Shown piece by piece: positions 22,640 to 32,313 of a DNA stretch of 64,000 nt. The DNA is taken from NCBI RefSeq assembly GCF_019084075.1, contig NZ_JAHREN010000001.1, positions 1,771,501 through 1,835,500 of the forward strand, read 5' to 3'. Position 1 is the first letter of the stretch. Every line of letters begins with the position of its first letter. The position numbers and the translations under genes are program-made. Under the pieces are notes generated by a model, which worked only from the letters and a program-made list of their open reading frames with translations, ran no database searches and was not told the origin of the DNA. The DNA is from Siccirubricoccus sp. G192 (GTDB lineage Bacteria; Pseudomonadota; Alphaproteobacteria; Acetobacterales; Acetobacteraceae).

Positions 22640-22959
22640 GGCGCGACCTCCAGGACCTGCGGTGCGGTTTCCGCAACTGGGCTCTCCAGGGCCAGGACCA
22701 TGCCGACCGGCACCACCGCATCCGCCGGCGGGTCGGGCAATTGCTGCACCTCGACCAGCCGCGCCTGCGACCAGGGCAAGCCGCCGCAGTCCGGCGGAAC
22801 GCCGCCAGGGCAGACGGGAAGGATGAAGGCGCCATTGGCATATCGCCGTGCCGCTTCGGCACTGCTGGCGGCAACCTGGCAGCATCCGCGGTAGCGGCTC
22901 AGCATCCATGCCGGATCATTGAGCTGTTCCTTCGCAGGTCGCAGACAGAAGATCGGCAT
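22633..22959 (-). CDS. Hypothetical small protein (108 aa)
   Basis: A tentative gene. The protein begins MPIFCLRPAKEQLNDPAW, followed by SRYRGCCQVAASSAEAARRYA and, near the middle, PPDCGGLPWSQARLVEV. This pattern of MPIF.L.P, L.DP.W, S.Y.G, an Ala/Arg-rich helix and a later PW..P.LV recalls small uncharacterised proteins that I believe are common in alphaproteobacteria; that is memory, not a search. The start at 22959 has no strong ribosome site, and the open frame extends upstream to 23175. Its stop lies in the 61-base repeat, like that of the MFS gene at 30538. The bases from 22960 to 23203 hold no gene that I can support. Confidence 0.5.
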   Translation of the reverse strand: MPIFCLRPAKEQLNDPAWMLSRYRGCCQVAASSAEAARRYANGAFILPVCPGGVPPDCGGLPWSQARLVEVQQLPDPPADAVVPVGMVLALESPVAETAPQVLEVAPA

Positions 22960-23203
22960 TGCTGAGCCCGCCCTGGAGCCTGTGTTGCGGCGCAAGGTGC
23001 AACGGCCGATGGCCCGTTGTCCTGCAACAGACAGGTGATGCGCGGTCACGATCATGCGGGCGGCAGGGGGTCCCGTAGATGTCAGGGAGCGTGGCGCCCT
23101 GCGGCACCGGCCACGGCAGGGCGCGCCGCACACCGACCGGAGCCCAGGCCGAGAGTGCAGCTTCGGCGCATGCATCCCGGCCTGTGCCCGGCGGAGCGGG
23201 GCG

Positions 23204-23848
23204 CTACCGCCCCTGTTCCCGCGCCGCCAATTGCTGGATCTGGTTGCGCATCGCCGTCAGCAGCGCCGCGATCTGCCCGTTGTTGCGCTGGATGACGGAG
23301 GAATACTCGCTCCTCTGCGTCAGGCGGAGCGAGGTGCCCTCGGCGATCACATCCACCACCCGCGGCTGACCGCCGACCTCGCCGACCCGCCAATCCAGGG
23401 AGAAGGGCGCCTGGTTCGGGCGTTCGATGATGGTGTTCACCAGCACGTCGTCCTCGGTGCGCTGCTGGGTGCGGCCGAGCGAGAAGCGCACCCCCTGATA
23501 CTCGCCGAAGCGGGCGGAGAGGTTGCGGATCAGCGTCTCCTCGAAGAGCCGCAGGTATTCCTGCTGCTCGGCCGGCGAGGCCTGGCGCCACCAGCGGCCG
23601 AGGATGAAGCGGCCGACGCCCTCCACATCCACCGCGCGGCGCAGGATGGCGGCCACCTGCTGCCGCCGCTGCGCCACCGGGGCATTGGAATTGATGGCGG
23701 CCACCATCTCCTGGCCGGTGGCCTGGATGAAGGCGGCGGCGCGGCCGGGATCCGGCTGCGCCCGGGCCGGGCCGGCAGGGCCGAGCATGGTGCCGGCAGC
23801 CGTGCCGAGGCTGATGGAGAGCAGGGTGCGGCGATGGGTCATGGTCAT
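23204..23848 (-). CDS. mlaC: MlaC-type periplasmic phospholipid-binding protein
   Basis: MlaC shuttles phospholipids between the outer-membrane MlaA complex and the inner-membrane MlaFEDB ABC system. The 214-residue protein has an export leader (THRRTLLSISLGTAAGTMLG, cleaved near ARAQ) and then the MlaC/Ttg2D fold: VEGVGRFILGRWWRQASPAEQQEYL, a LFEETLIRNLSARFGEYQG segment and VVDVIAEGTSLRLTQRSEY. The start is one of three close ATGs (23860, 23848, 23842); 23848 is chosen for the GGAG twelve bases upstream. It lies just downstream of mlaA on the same strand, a standard pairing. Confidence 0.87.
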   Translation of the reverse strand: MTMTHRRTLLSISLGTAAGTMLGPAGPARAQPDPGRAAAFIQATGQEMVAAINSNAPVAQRRQQVAAILRRAVDVEGVGRFILGRWWRQASPAEQQEYLRLFEETLIRNLSARFGEYQGVRFSLGRTQQRTEDDVLVNTIIERPNQAPFSLDWRVGEVGGQPRVVDVIAEGTSLRLTQRSEYSSVIQRNNGQIAALLTAMRNQIQQLAAREQGR

Positions 23849-23876
23849 ACTCTCTGGCATCTCCGAGGGCGGCGGT

Positions 23877-24698
23877 TCAGCGTGCCGGGGCTTGGCCGGT
23901 TCCGACGCCGAAGCCGGTGCTGGTGGCCGCGGCGGGGGCCGCCTGGTCCAGCCGGTTCTCGATCTCGGCCTGGCGGCGTTGCCGGTAGGCGCTGCGGAGG
24001 GTGGCATAGGGGTCGAGCGAGCTGCGTTGCAGGTCGTCCAGCGGCTCGATCAGCCCCTCCCGCGTATCCACCACGGTCACGCCGGCCCGGCTCCAGCCCA
24101 GCGCATCCACCACCGCCCCCTGGCCCAGCCAGACGAAGGGATCGGCGGCGACGCCGAGGCCGAAACCCGTCAGGTCGCGCGGGTTCGAGGGGCCGAGCAC
24201 GGGGATGAATAGATAGGGCCCGTCCCGCAAGCCCCAAACCGCCAGGGTCTGGCCGAAATCCTCGGTATGCCCACGCACGCCGAAGTGAAGCTGGGCGACA
24301 TCGATGATGCCGCCGAGCCCGGCCGTGGAGTTGATGAGGAAGCGGCCGAGCGTGTCACCGGCGCGGCGCGGCTCACCCTGCAGCATGTCGTTCACCAGGA
24401 TCACCGGCGTCCGCAGATTGCCCAGCACGTTGCGGATGCCGAGCCGCACCGGCTCCGGCACGACGGCGCGATACCCGACGGCGACCGGGCGCAGCACCAC
24501 CTTATCGATGCCCTGGTGCACGGAATACATCGCCCGGTTGAAGGGCTCGGCAGGGTCGTTGGTCTGGCGGAATTCCGCCACCGCCTCCGGATCGGAGGGG
24601 TCGGGGCGGGTGGCGCAGGCCGAGAGCAGCAGCAGGGCGACCAGCGCGGCGGCCCCAAGGCCGGCGCGGGATGCGGTCAGGCGGGTGGTCAGGCGCAT
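23877..24698 (-). CDS. mlaA: MlaA (VacJ) outer-membrane lipoprotein
   Basis: MlaA removes phospholipids from the outer leaflet of the outer membrane and hands them to MlaC. The 273-residue precursor has a lipobox at residues 24-28 (LLSAC). Typical MlaA segments follow: NDPAEPFNRAMYSVHQGIDK, VPEPVRLGIRNVLGNLRTP, LGRFLINSTAGLGGIIDVA, and EDFGQTLAVWGLRDGPYLFI with PVLGPSNPRDLTG. The ATG at 24698 follows AGAGG by eight bases; the much longer open frame upstream is antisense to metF and ignored. It forms an operon with mlaC, divergent from metF. Confidence 0.92.
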   Translation of the reverse strand: MRLTTRLTASRAGLGAAALVALLLLSACATRPDPSDPEAVAEFRQTNDPAEPFNRAMYSVHQGIDKVVLRPVAVGYRAVVPEPVRLGIRNVLGNLRTPVILVNDMLQGEPRRAGDTLGRFLINSTAGLGGIIDVAQLHFGVRGHTEDFGQTLAVWGLRDGPYLFIPVLGPSNPRDLTGFGLGVAADPFVWLGQGAVVDALGWSRAGVTVVDTREGLIEPLDDLQRSSLDPYATLRSAYRQRRQAEIENRLDQAAPAAATSTGFGVGTGQAPAR

Positions 24699-24874
24699 GG
24701 GTGGGACCTCTTGCGTCCTAATGTCGAGGCGGGGCAGGGCGGTGGCCGGGGGGCTGCACCGCAAGGCTGGGTTCGAATGCGGCCATAGCACCGTTTCCGG
24801 CATGGTTGTAACGCCCGAAACTGTCCCGGGTCGCAACGCTTGCGATCGCTGCCTGAAATGGGCAGAGAAGGCGG

Positions 24875-25866
<992 letters not shown>

Positions 25867-25867
25867 G

Positions 25868-26869
25868 TCAGGGCCTGCGCAGGCGGTCATAGACCGGCCG
25901 CAGCAGGAAGGGGCTGAGAAACAGCGGGAACTGGCAGAGCGCGAAGAACAGCAGGATGCTCGCATCCGTCGTTTCCGGCAGCACCGCCAGATACAGCGCC
26001 ATGTTGCGGTTGCCCGAGAGCAGCCCGGCCGAGAGCGCCACGCGCTTGCCGGCCGGGGCGAAGGCCAGCGTGGTCAGGATGTTCAGGCCGAAATTGCCGG
26101 CGAAGGCGAGCGCGATGCCGCCCGCCACCCAGGCTGGCTCCGCCAGCAGCCTGGCCTGCATCCCGTCCATCACGCCGAAGCCATAGAGCACCACCAGCAG
26201 CACCACCGCGCCATCCACCGCCCGGCCGATCCGCGCCAGGAGCTCCGGCCCAAGCAGGCGCCGGAGCGCGATGGAGAGCAGCAGCGGCAGCCCCACCACC
26301 AGGCCGAGCCGCGCCATCAGCCCGCCCACCGAGATCGCCAGGTCGATGCCGAGCAGCCCCAGCGCCAGGGGCGGTGCGGTGAAGGGGATCAGCAGGGTGG
26401 AGAGCACCGAGGCGACCAGCGCGATCTCCCCGTCCAGCCCGACCAGCCGCGCGAAGGCGGGGGAGGAGGTGGCGGCGCAACCCGTCGCCATGATGACCAG
26501 CGCCGCCCCCAGCGGCCCGTCCAGCCCAACCGCGCGGACCAGCACGAAGGCGATCAGCGGGCAGGCCAGCAACAGCCAGGCCAACAGCATCAGCACCAGC
26601 AGCGGCCGCCGCAGATAGCCCAGCACCTGCGCCGGATCGACGCGCAGCAGTACCAGCGTCATCAGCCCGGCCACCACCGGCGTCACCACATCCCGGGTTG
26701 CCGCGGCCAGCGGCGGCACTGCCACGCCGACGAAGATGCCGGCGGCCAGCAGCGCGCCGCCGCGCCACGCCGACCATTCGAGAAAACCCAGGAGGAAGCG
26801 CAGCGGAGGAAGCCGGAACGGTTGGAGGAGTTCGCTTCCCGTTCTATATCGCCCCTGTGCGCACGCCAA
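25868..26869 (-). CDS. BASS/SBF-family (bile acid:sodium symporter-like) transporter
   Basis: A polytopic inner-membrane protein of up to 333 residues with about nine or ten helices. Features pointing to the bile acid:sodium symporter superfamily are the two pseudo-repeated halves, ATGCAATSSPAFARLVG in the middle and LSAGLLSGNRNMAL with the crossover-type GNRNMAL motif near the C-terminus. The substrate is unknown; organic anions are typical. The start is unclear: the first ATG at 26869 overlaps the divergent pentapeptide gene by 13 bases, and no better start was found before the first helix. It converges with metF, one base between stops. Confidence 0.75.
   Translation of the reverse strand: MACAQGRYRTGSELLQPFRLPPLRFLLGFLEWSAWRGGALLAAGIFVGVAVPPLAAATRDVVTPVVAGLMTLVLLRVDPAQVLGYLRRPLLVLMLLAWLLLACPLIAFVLVRAVGLDGPLGAALVIMATGCAATSSPAFARLVGLDGEIALVASVLSTLLIPFTAPPLALGLLGIDLAISVGGLMARLGLVVGLPLLLSIALRRLLGPELLARIGRAVDGAVVLLVVLYGFGVMDGMQARLLAEPAWVAGGIALAFAGNFGLNILTTLAFAPAGKRVALSAGLLSGNRNMALYLAVLPETTDASILLFFALCQFPLFLSPFLLRPVYDRLRRP
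26822..26850 (+). promoter_or_regulatory. Candidate sigma70-type promoter for the pentapeptide-helicase operon
   Basis: TTGGAG at 26822-26827 and TATATC at 26845-26850 are separated by 17 bases. Initiation about seven bases downstream would fall on the GTG at 26857, implying a leaderless message. This rests on pattern matching only. It also lies within the 5' part of the divergent transporter frame. Confidence 0.4.
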
Positions 26870-27348
26870 TCCTGCTGCTTCTCCTCCCCCTGCTCCTGGC
26901 CACTCCGGCCCATGCCTCCTGCACCAGCCAGCCTGGGCCGGGCGTGGACTGGCGGCGCTGCCTGATGGATGGCCGCGACCTGGCCGGGGCCGATCTCACC
27001 GGCGCGGTGCTGCGCGATGCCTCGCTGAGCCGGGCCAAGCTGGCGGGGGCGCAGTTGCAGAAGGTGGATGGGCTGAATGTGCGATTCGGCTTCGCCGACC
27101 TCACCGGCGCCGATCTGCAAGGCGCCGTGCTGAGCAATGCCGAGATGACCCGCACCGTGCTGCGCGGCGCGCAGTTGCAGCATGCCGACCTGCGCCGGGC
27201 GCGGCTCTTCGCCGCCGACCTCAGCGGCGCCGATCTCACCGGGGCGCGGCTCGACGGCACGGACCTGCTGAATGCCACGCTGGACGGCGCCCGCTGGACG
27301 GATGGCAAGCGCATCTGCGACACCGGCTCGATTGGAAGCTGCCGATGA
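26857..27348 (+). CDS. Secreted pentapeptide-repeat protein
   Basis: A 163-residue protein with a signal peptide (TPILLLLLPLLLATPAHA, cleavage before SCTSQPG). It then has about twenty degenerate A(D/N)LXX pentapeptide units, e.g. LAGADLTGAVLRDASLS, FADLTGADLQGAVLSNAEM and LFAADLSGADLTGARLDG, which form a right-handed quadrilateral helix. The molecular role of exported pentapeptide proteins is generally unknown. The GTG at 26857 is the last start before the signal peptide. Its stop overlaps the helicase start (ATGA), so the two are translationally coupled although functionally unrelated as far as can be seen. Confidence 0.75.
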   Translation: MRTPILLLLLPLLLATPAHASCTSQPGPGVDWRRCLMDGRDLAGADLTGAVLRDASLSRAKLAGAQLQKVDGLNVRFGFADLTGADLQGAVLSNAEMTRTVLRGAQLQHADLRRARLFAADLSGADLTGARLDGTDLLNATLDGARWTDGKRICDTGSIGSCR

Positions 27349-29552
27349 GCGTCCCGGCCCCGCAGCCCGACTACCTGGCCCGCCTCAACCCGGAACAGCG
27401 GGAGGCGGTGGAGACGCTGGACGGCCCGGTGCTGGTGCTGGCCGGTGCCGGCACCGGCAAGACGCGGGTGCTGACGACCCGCTTCGCGCATCTGCTGATG
27501 ACAGGCCGCGCCTTTCCCGGCCAGGTGCTCGCCGTCACCTTCACCAACAAGGCGGCGCGGGAGATGCGGGAACGGGTGGCGGCCATTCTCGGCCGGCCCG
27601 CGGAGGGGCTCTGGCTCGGCACCTTCCACGCGCTCTGCGCCCGGATGCTGCGGCGCCATGCGGAGCTGGTGGGGCTGACCTCCGCCTTCACCATCCTGGA
27701 CACCGACGACCAGTTGCGGCTGCTGAAGCAGGTGATGGAGGCGGCGGCGGTGGACCTCAAGCGCTGGCCGGCGCCGGGGCTGATGGCGGCGATCCAGCGC
27801 TGGAAGGATCGCGGCCTGGCGCCCGGCAAGGTCACGCCGGCCGAGGACACCGACTACGCCAATGGCCGCGCCAGCGCCCTCTATGCCGCCTACCAGGCGC
27901 GGCTGCGCGACCTCAATTGCGCCGATTTCGGCGACCTGATGCTGCATATGGTGGAGATCTTCCGCGGCCACCCGGAGGTGCTGGCGGATTGGCAGCGCCG
28001 CTGCCGCTACATCCTGGTGGACGAATACCAGGACACCAACCTGGTGCAGTACCTGTGGCTGCGTCTGCTGGCGCAGGGGCATAGGAATATTTGTTGCGTA
28101 GGCGATGATGACCAGTCAATTTATTCCTGGCGCGGCGCCGAGATCGAGAACATCCTCCGCTTCGAGAAGGACTTCCCGGGCGCCAAGGTGGTGCGGCTGG
28201 AGAGCAATTACCGTTCGACGAAGCCGATCCTCGCCGCCGCCTCGCATCTCATCGCGCATAATGCGGGCCGGCTCGGCAAGACGCTGCGCGCCGGGCGCCG
28301 CGATGCCGAGGGGGAGAAGGTGCGCGTCGTCTCGCTTTGGGACAGCGAGGAGGAGGCGCGCATGGTGGGCGAGCGGATCGAGGCCGCGCGGCGCTCCGGC
28401 CATAGCCTCGCCGAGATCGCCATCCTGGTCCGCGCCGGCTTCCAGACCCGCGCCTTCGAGGAAAGGCTCATCACGCTCGGCCTGCCCTATCGGGTGATCG
28501 GCGGGCTGCGCTTCTACGAACGCCAGGAGGTGCGCGACGCGCTCGCCTATCTCCGCGTACTGGCGCAGCCGGCCGACGACCTCGCCTTCGAGCGGATCGT
28601 GAACCTGCCGAAGCGCGGCCTCGGCGATACCTCGCTCCGCGCCATGCACCAGATCGCGCGCGAGGGGCGCATGCCGCTCTATGCCGCCGCCGAGCGCCTG
28701 GCGCAGACCGACACGCTGCGCCCGAAGCCGCGCCAGGCGCTGCGCGAGCTGTTCCAGGGCTTCGCCCGCTGGCGCGAGGCGCTGCCGCGCGACGGGCATG
28801 TGGTGGTGGCCGCCACCCTGCTGGACGAGTGCGGCTATACCGAGATGTGGAAGCAGGACAAGTCGCCCGAGGCGCCCGGCCGGCTGGAGAACCTGAAGGA
28901 GTTCATCCGCGCGCTCGGCGAGTTCGAAAGCCTGGCCGGCTTCCTCGAACATGTCGCGCTGGTGATGGAGAACGACGAGAACGCCGAGGGCGACCGGCTT
29001 TCCATCATGACCCTGCATGGCGCCAAGGGGCTGGAATTCGACATGGTCTTCCTGCCCGGCTGGGAGGAGGGCCTCTTCCCGCATCAGCGTGCGCTGGACG
29101 AGGGCGGCGAGAAGGGGCTGGAGGAGGAGCGGCGCCTCGCCTATGTAGGCCTGACCCGGGCGCGCAAGCAGGCCATCGTGAGCTGCGCCGCCAATCGCCG
29201 CATCTACGGCAATTGGTCCAGCTCCATCCCCAGCCGCTTCCTCGATGAGCTGCCGCCGGACCAGATCGAGCGCGAGGGCAGCGGCGCCATGGCGCGGAAC
29301 CGCATGGCGCAGATGCCCTCGGTCTTTGCCGGCGGCGGGCTGATGGCACGCAAGCCGCGCGTCATCGAGGCCGGCGCCTGGGAGGTGCAGGAACGCCCGG
29401 TGCGGGCCGAGGCGATCGGTATCGGCCAGCGCGTCTTCCACCAGAAATTCGGCTATGGCCGCGTCACCGCGGTGGAGGACGACAAGCTGGAGATCGATTT
29501 CGAGAAGGCCGGGCAGAAGCGCGTGCTCGACCGTTTCGTGGAGAAGGCGTGA
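27345..29552 (+). CDS. UvrD/PcrA-family superfamily 1 DNA helicase
   Basis: A 735-residue 3'-5' helicase used in repair and in clearing recombination intermediates. Motifs in order: Q-motif LNPEQREAVETLDGP, Walker A AGAGTGKT at 33-40, Ia AVTFTNKAAREMRERV, FHALCARMLRRH, Walker B VDEYQDTN, motif III DDDQSIYSWRGA, motif IV RLESNYRSTKPIL, motif V LSIMTLHGAKGLEFD and motif VI AYVGLTRARK. The C-terminus has the PcrA-like RVFHQKFGYGRVTAVEDDKL tail that binds RNA polymerase in related proteins, so PcrA is the closer type. Its stop overlaps the prmA start. Confidence 0.93.
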   Translation: MSVPAPQPDYLARLNPEQREAVETLDGPVLVLAGAGTGKTRVLTTRFAHLLMTGRAFPGQVLAVTFTNKAAREMRERVAAILGRPAEGLWLGTFHALCARMLRRHAELVGLTSAFTILDTDDQLRLLKQVMEAAAVDLKRWPAPGLMAAIQRWKDRGLAPGKVTPAEDTDYANGRASALYAAYQARLRDLNCADFGDLMLHMVEIFRGHPEVLADWQRRCRYILVDEYQDTNLVQYLWLRLLAQGHRNICCVGDDDQSIYSWRGAEIENILRFEKDFPGAKVVRLESNYRSTKPILAAASHLIAHNAGRLGKTLRAGRRDAEGEKVRVVSLWDSEEEARMVGERIEAARRSGHSLAEIAILVRAGFQTRAFEERLITLGLPYRVIGGLRFYERQEVRDALAYLRVLAQPADDLAFERIVNLPKRGLGDTSLRAMHQIAREGRMPLYAAAERLAQTDTLRPKPRQALRELFQGFARWREALPRDGHVVVAATLLDECGYTEMWKQDKSPEAPGRLENLKEFIRALGEFESLAGFLEHVALVMENDENAEGDRLSIMTLHGAKGLEFDMVFLPGWEEGLFPHQRALDEGGEKGLEEERRLAYVGLTRARKQAIVSCAANRRIYGNWSSSIPSRFLDELPPDQIEREGSGAMARNRMAQMPSVFAGGGLMARKPRVIEAGAWEVQERPVRAEAIGIGQRVFHQKFGYGRVTAVEDDKLEIDFEKAGQKRVLDRFVEKA

Positions 29553-30472
29553 TGCCCGCCACCGGCCCCGAATGGCCGACCCCGCTCTCCCGCCGCCGCA
29601 CCGAGCCGCTGGAGGCGCTCTCCATCGAGGGCCTGCCGGAACAGGCCGTGCCGGCCTTCGAGGCGGCCTTGCAGACGGCCTGCGCCACGGTCGGCTATTT
29701 CCGCGACGAGGCCACCGACACCTGGCGCGTGGATGGCCTGCGCGAGGCCGGGGCCGGCGATGCGGAACTGGCCGGCGCGCTGGCCCTGGCCGCCCTGGTG
29801 GCGGGCATCGACCCACCCGCGCTGCATTCCGCGCCGATCGAGGCCGAGGGCTGGCTGGCGCGCACGGTGGAGAGCTTTCCGGAACAGCCCATCGGCCGCC
29901 GCTTCCTGGTGCGGCCGACGCATCTGCCCAACCCTACCGTCTTCGGCCGGGTGGTGCTGCGCCTCGATGCCGGCCTGGCCTTCGGCAGCGGCGAGCACAA
30001 TTCCACCCGCGGCTGCCTGCTGGGTTTCGAGCAGGTGGCGCATCGGCGGCCACGGCGGATGCTGGATCTTGGCACCGGCTCCGGTATCCTGGCCATGGCG
30101 GCGGCGAAGCTGCTGCGCCGGCCGGTGCTGGCGACGGATATCGAGCCCTGGTCGGTGCGCGTCGCCGCCGAGAATGCGCGGCTGAACGGGGTGCAGCGGC
30201 TGGTTTCGGCGCGGCTTGCGGATGGCTGGCGGCACCGGATGCTGCGCGGCCGGCGCTACGACCTGATCTTCGCCAATATCCTGGCCCGGCCGCTCTGCGC
30301 CATGGCGTATGACCTGGCGCAGCACCTGGCGCCCCGCGGCACGGCGATCCTGGCGGGGCTGCTCGGCACCCAGGCGCGCATGGTGCTGGCGGCGCATCGG
30401 CGGCAGGGGTTGATGCTGGAGCGGCGGCTGGATATCGGGCCCTGGACGACGCTGGTGCTGCGGAAAGGCTGA
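29552..30472 (+). CDS. prmA: Ribosomal protein L11 methyltransferase PrmA
   Basis: SAM-dependent trimethylation of ribosomal protein L11. The 306-residue protein has an N-terminal recognition domain and a Rossmann methyltransferase domain with LDLGTGSGILAMAAAKL (SAM motif I), ATDIEPWSVRVAAENARLN (motif II) and YDLIFANILARPL, the PrmA version of the substrate motif. LAFGSGEHNSTRGCLLGFE upstream of motif I is also diagnostic. The ATG at 29552 shares a base with the helicase stop (TGATG); a GTG three bases earlier is possible. A copy of the 61-base repeat follows its stop. Confidence 0.9.
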   Translation: MPATGPEWPTPLSRRRTEPLEALSIEGLPEQAVPAFEAALQTACATVGYFRDEATDTWRVDGLREAGAGDAELAGALALAALVAGIDPPALHSAPIEAEGWLARTVESFPEQPIGRRFLVRPTHLPNPTVFGRVVLRLDAGLAFGSGEHNSTRGCLLGFEQVAHRRPRRMLDLGTGSGILAMAAAKLLRRPVLATDIEPWSVRVAAENARLNGVQRLVSARLADGWRHRMLRGRRYDLIFANILARPLCAMAYDLAQHLAPRGTAILAGLLGTQARMVLAAHRRQGLMLERRLDIGPWTTLVLRKG

Positions 30473-30483
30473 GCCGGCGGTTT

Positions 30484-30544
30484 TATCTTGCGGACCGGTT
30501 CACGCCCTCCGGCTTCGCCTGCGGACGACCGGGCCGCTCAGGCC
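30484..30544. repeat. 61-base gene-end repeat, copy 2
   Basis: Nearly identical (58 of 61) to 22579-22639. It lies between the convergent prmA and MFS genes and contains the MFS stop codon at 30538-30540. Nested GC stems suggest it can form a hairpin in RNA from either strand and act as a terminator. Confidence 0.7.
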
Positions 30545-31732
30545 ATCACCCGCTCCGGCGGCCGCGCCATCCAGTTCATCATGGTGGCCGCCAGCCCCAC
30601 CAGGATCATCACCGGCCAGAAGATGGCGTAGCTGCCCATCACCTCCAGCAGCACCGCCCCGGCCCCGGCGCCGAGGAAGCCGCCAAGCTGGTGCGACAGG
30701 AAGCACACCCCGTAGAGCGCGCCGAGGTCCACCACGCCGAAGCGCCGCGAGATGGCCGCGCTGGTCAGCGGAATGGTGCCCAGCCAGACGAAGCCCATCA
30801 CCGCCGCGAAGACCAGCGTGCCGAACTCGCTCGGCGGCGCCAGCATGTAGCAGGCGATGGCGACCGAGCGCAGCAGGTAGATCCAGCCCAGCGCCAGCTC
30901 CGGCCGCATGTAATTGCTCACCCGGCCGCAGAGCCAGCTTCCGGGGATGTTGAACAGCCCGATCGTCATCAGCGCCATGGCGCCGAGCCCCGCCGGCAGG
31001 CCGCAGAGCGTGACATGGGAGGGCAGGTGCATGGTCAGGAAGGCGAGCTGGAAGCCGCAGGCGAAGAAGCCCGCGGTCAGCAGCGCGAAGTCGCGGTCGC
31101 GCAGCGCCATGCGCGCCAGATCCGGCAACCCGGCGAGCCCCGTCGGCGCCGGCCCGGCCTGCTGCGCCGGGGGCCCCCATTCGATGCTGCGCGCGACCGG
31201 CAGGATCACCAGCATGGTCAGCGCCAGGATGCCGAGCGTCACCACCGCGCCGAGGCTGCCGAGCAGGCTCTGCGCCAGCGGCACCATGGCCGCCTGGCCG
31301 AGCGAGCCGCCGGCGCTGGCCAGGCCGATCATCTCGCCCCGCCGCTCCGGCGGCACGGCGCGCCCGACCGCGGCCAGCGCCGCCCCGGTGCCGGTGCAGG
31401 AGACGCCGAGGCCGGTCAGCAGGCCGATGCCGAAGAGGATGGTGAAGACGCCGGGAAACAGCGCCGGGAGGGCCAGCCCGGCCGAGAAGAGCAGCGCGCC
31501 CCCCGGCCATGACGCGGCCGGCGCCGTGCTTGTCGGCCAGCGCGCCGGTGAAGGGCTGGCTCAGCCCCCAGACCAGGTTGTGGAAGGCGACCGCGGTGCC
31601 GAGAACGGCGGGCGAGAGTCCCTGCTCGGCCGCCAGTGGCAGCAGGAACAGCCCGAAGGTCTGCCGCGCCCCGAGGGCGAGGCTGATGGAGGCGGCCGCC
31701 GCGGCGACCACGGCCCAGATTGCGAACGGCAT
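30538..31732 (-). CDS. Major facilitator superfamily transporter (frameshifted)
   Basis: A 12-helix transporter of 397 residues after repair. The N-terminal part, from ATG 31732 (MPFAIWAVVAAAAASISLAL), carries LGTAVAFHNLVWGLSQPFTGALADKHG with the MFS motif A loop. It then hits six C at 31499-31504, which break the frame. With five C it continues as ALLFSAGLALPALFPGVFTI into the open C-terminal frame with PPERRGEMIGLASAGGSLGQ and GFLGAGAGAVLLEVMGSYAI. Such FMN-like/OxlT-type permeases carry small organic anions or drugs; the substrate cannot be inferred. The stop lies in the 61-base repeat. Confidence 0.78.
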
Positions 31733-31848
31733 TGCATCATGAGAGGGCCGGGCGCGCCCCGGCGCAACCGCAAGGAGCGCCGACCCTGCCATGCGTTACG
31801 CAACGGTCTCCTGTCCGACAGCCGGAGGGGCGCAACGGCCGCCGGCCC

Positions 31849-32115
31849 TCAGGCCGGAAGCGCGGCGCCCTTGCCCAGCCGGGCGCGGGAGGGTGCCGGC
31901 GCGGCGGGGCGGGGCGCCACCGGCATGTCCAGCACGCGGGCAAAATCGCCGCGGGTGAGGCCGATATCGGCCAGCTCGCGCGGCGAGAGGGCATTCAGCT
32001 CCGCCAGCAGCCGCTGCCGGCGCGGCCAGGCGAGCAGCCGGTCTCCGATATGGGCGAGGGCGAGGCGAAGGGTCCCGGCGAGGGAAAGCTCGGGGGTGGT
32101 GCGGCGGGCGTCCAT
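31849..32115 (-). CDS. DUF1127-containing small protein
   Basis: An 88-residue basic protein containing the DUF1127 (YjiS-like) signature RRQRLLAELNALSPRELADIGLTRGDF in its middle, followed by a Pro/Ala/Arg-rich tail. DUF1127 proteins are small, positively charged and abundant in alphaproteobacteria; some bind RNA and affect phosphate or carbon metabolism, but no function is claimed here. The ATG at 32115 (MDARRTTPEL) is chosen because further upstream the frame is Arg/Cys-rich and unlike the family. It lies alone between an MFS gene and the divergent pepP. Confidence 0.75.
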   Translation of the reverse strand: MDARRTTPELSLAGTLRLALAHIGDRLLAWPRRQRLLAELNALSPRELADIGLTRGDFARVLDMPVAPRPAAPAPSRARLGKGAALPA

Positions 32116-32313
32116 GTTCAGCGTTCCAGCATTCGCACGGGTCCGTTCGGCCCGGCGGCGCGATCCGGCCTCTGCCGCATCGCACCGGGATGACATAGAC
32201 CCGGCAGCGCAGCATTCTCCGCGCCAAGCCGGCAGCCGAGCCATGCACGGGACGCATGATATTTCGTGGGTGCCAGCTTTTTCGATTAACCTGATGGCAA
32301 GGAATCGCCCGAC

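Noticed and set aside
24760..24790. GGTTCGAAT, resembling a tRNA T-loop
   Set aside because: No acceptor stem, anticodon arm or D-loop could be fitted around it; it lies in the divergent mlaA-metF promoter region.
24858..24874. ATG 24858 as the metF start
   Set aside because: It keeps the frame as read but has no ribosome site; ATG 24875 has one and joins the frame if the C8 run is C7. Left as an alternative.
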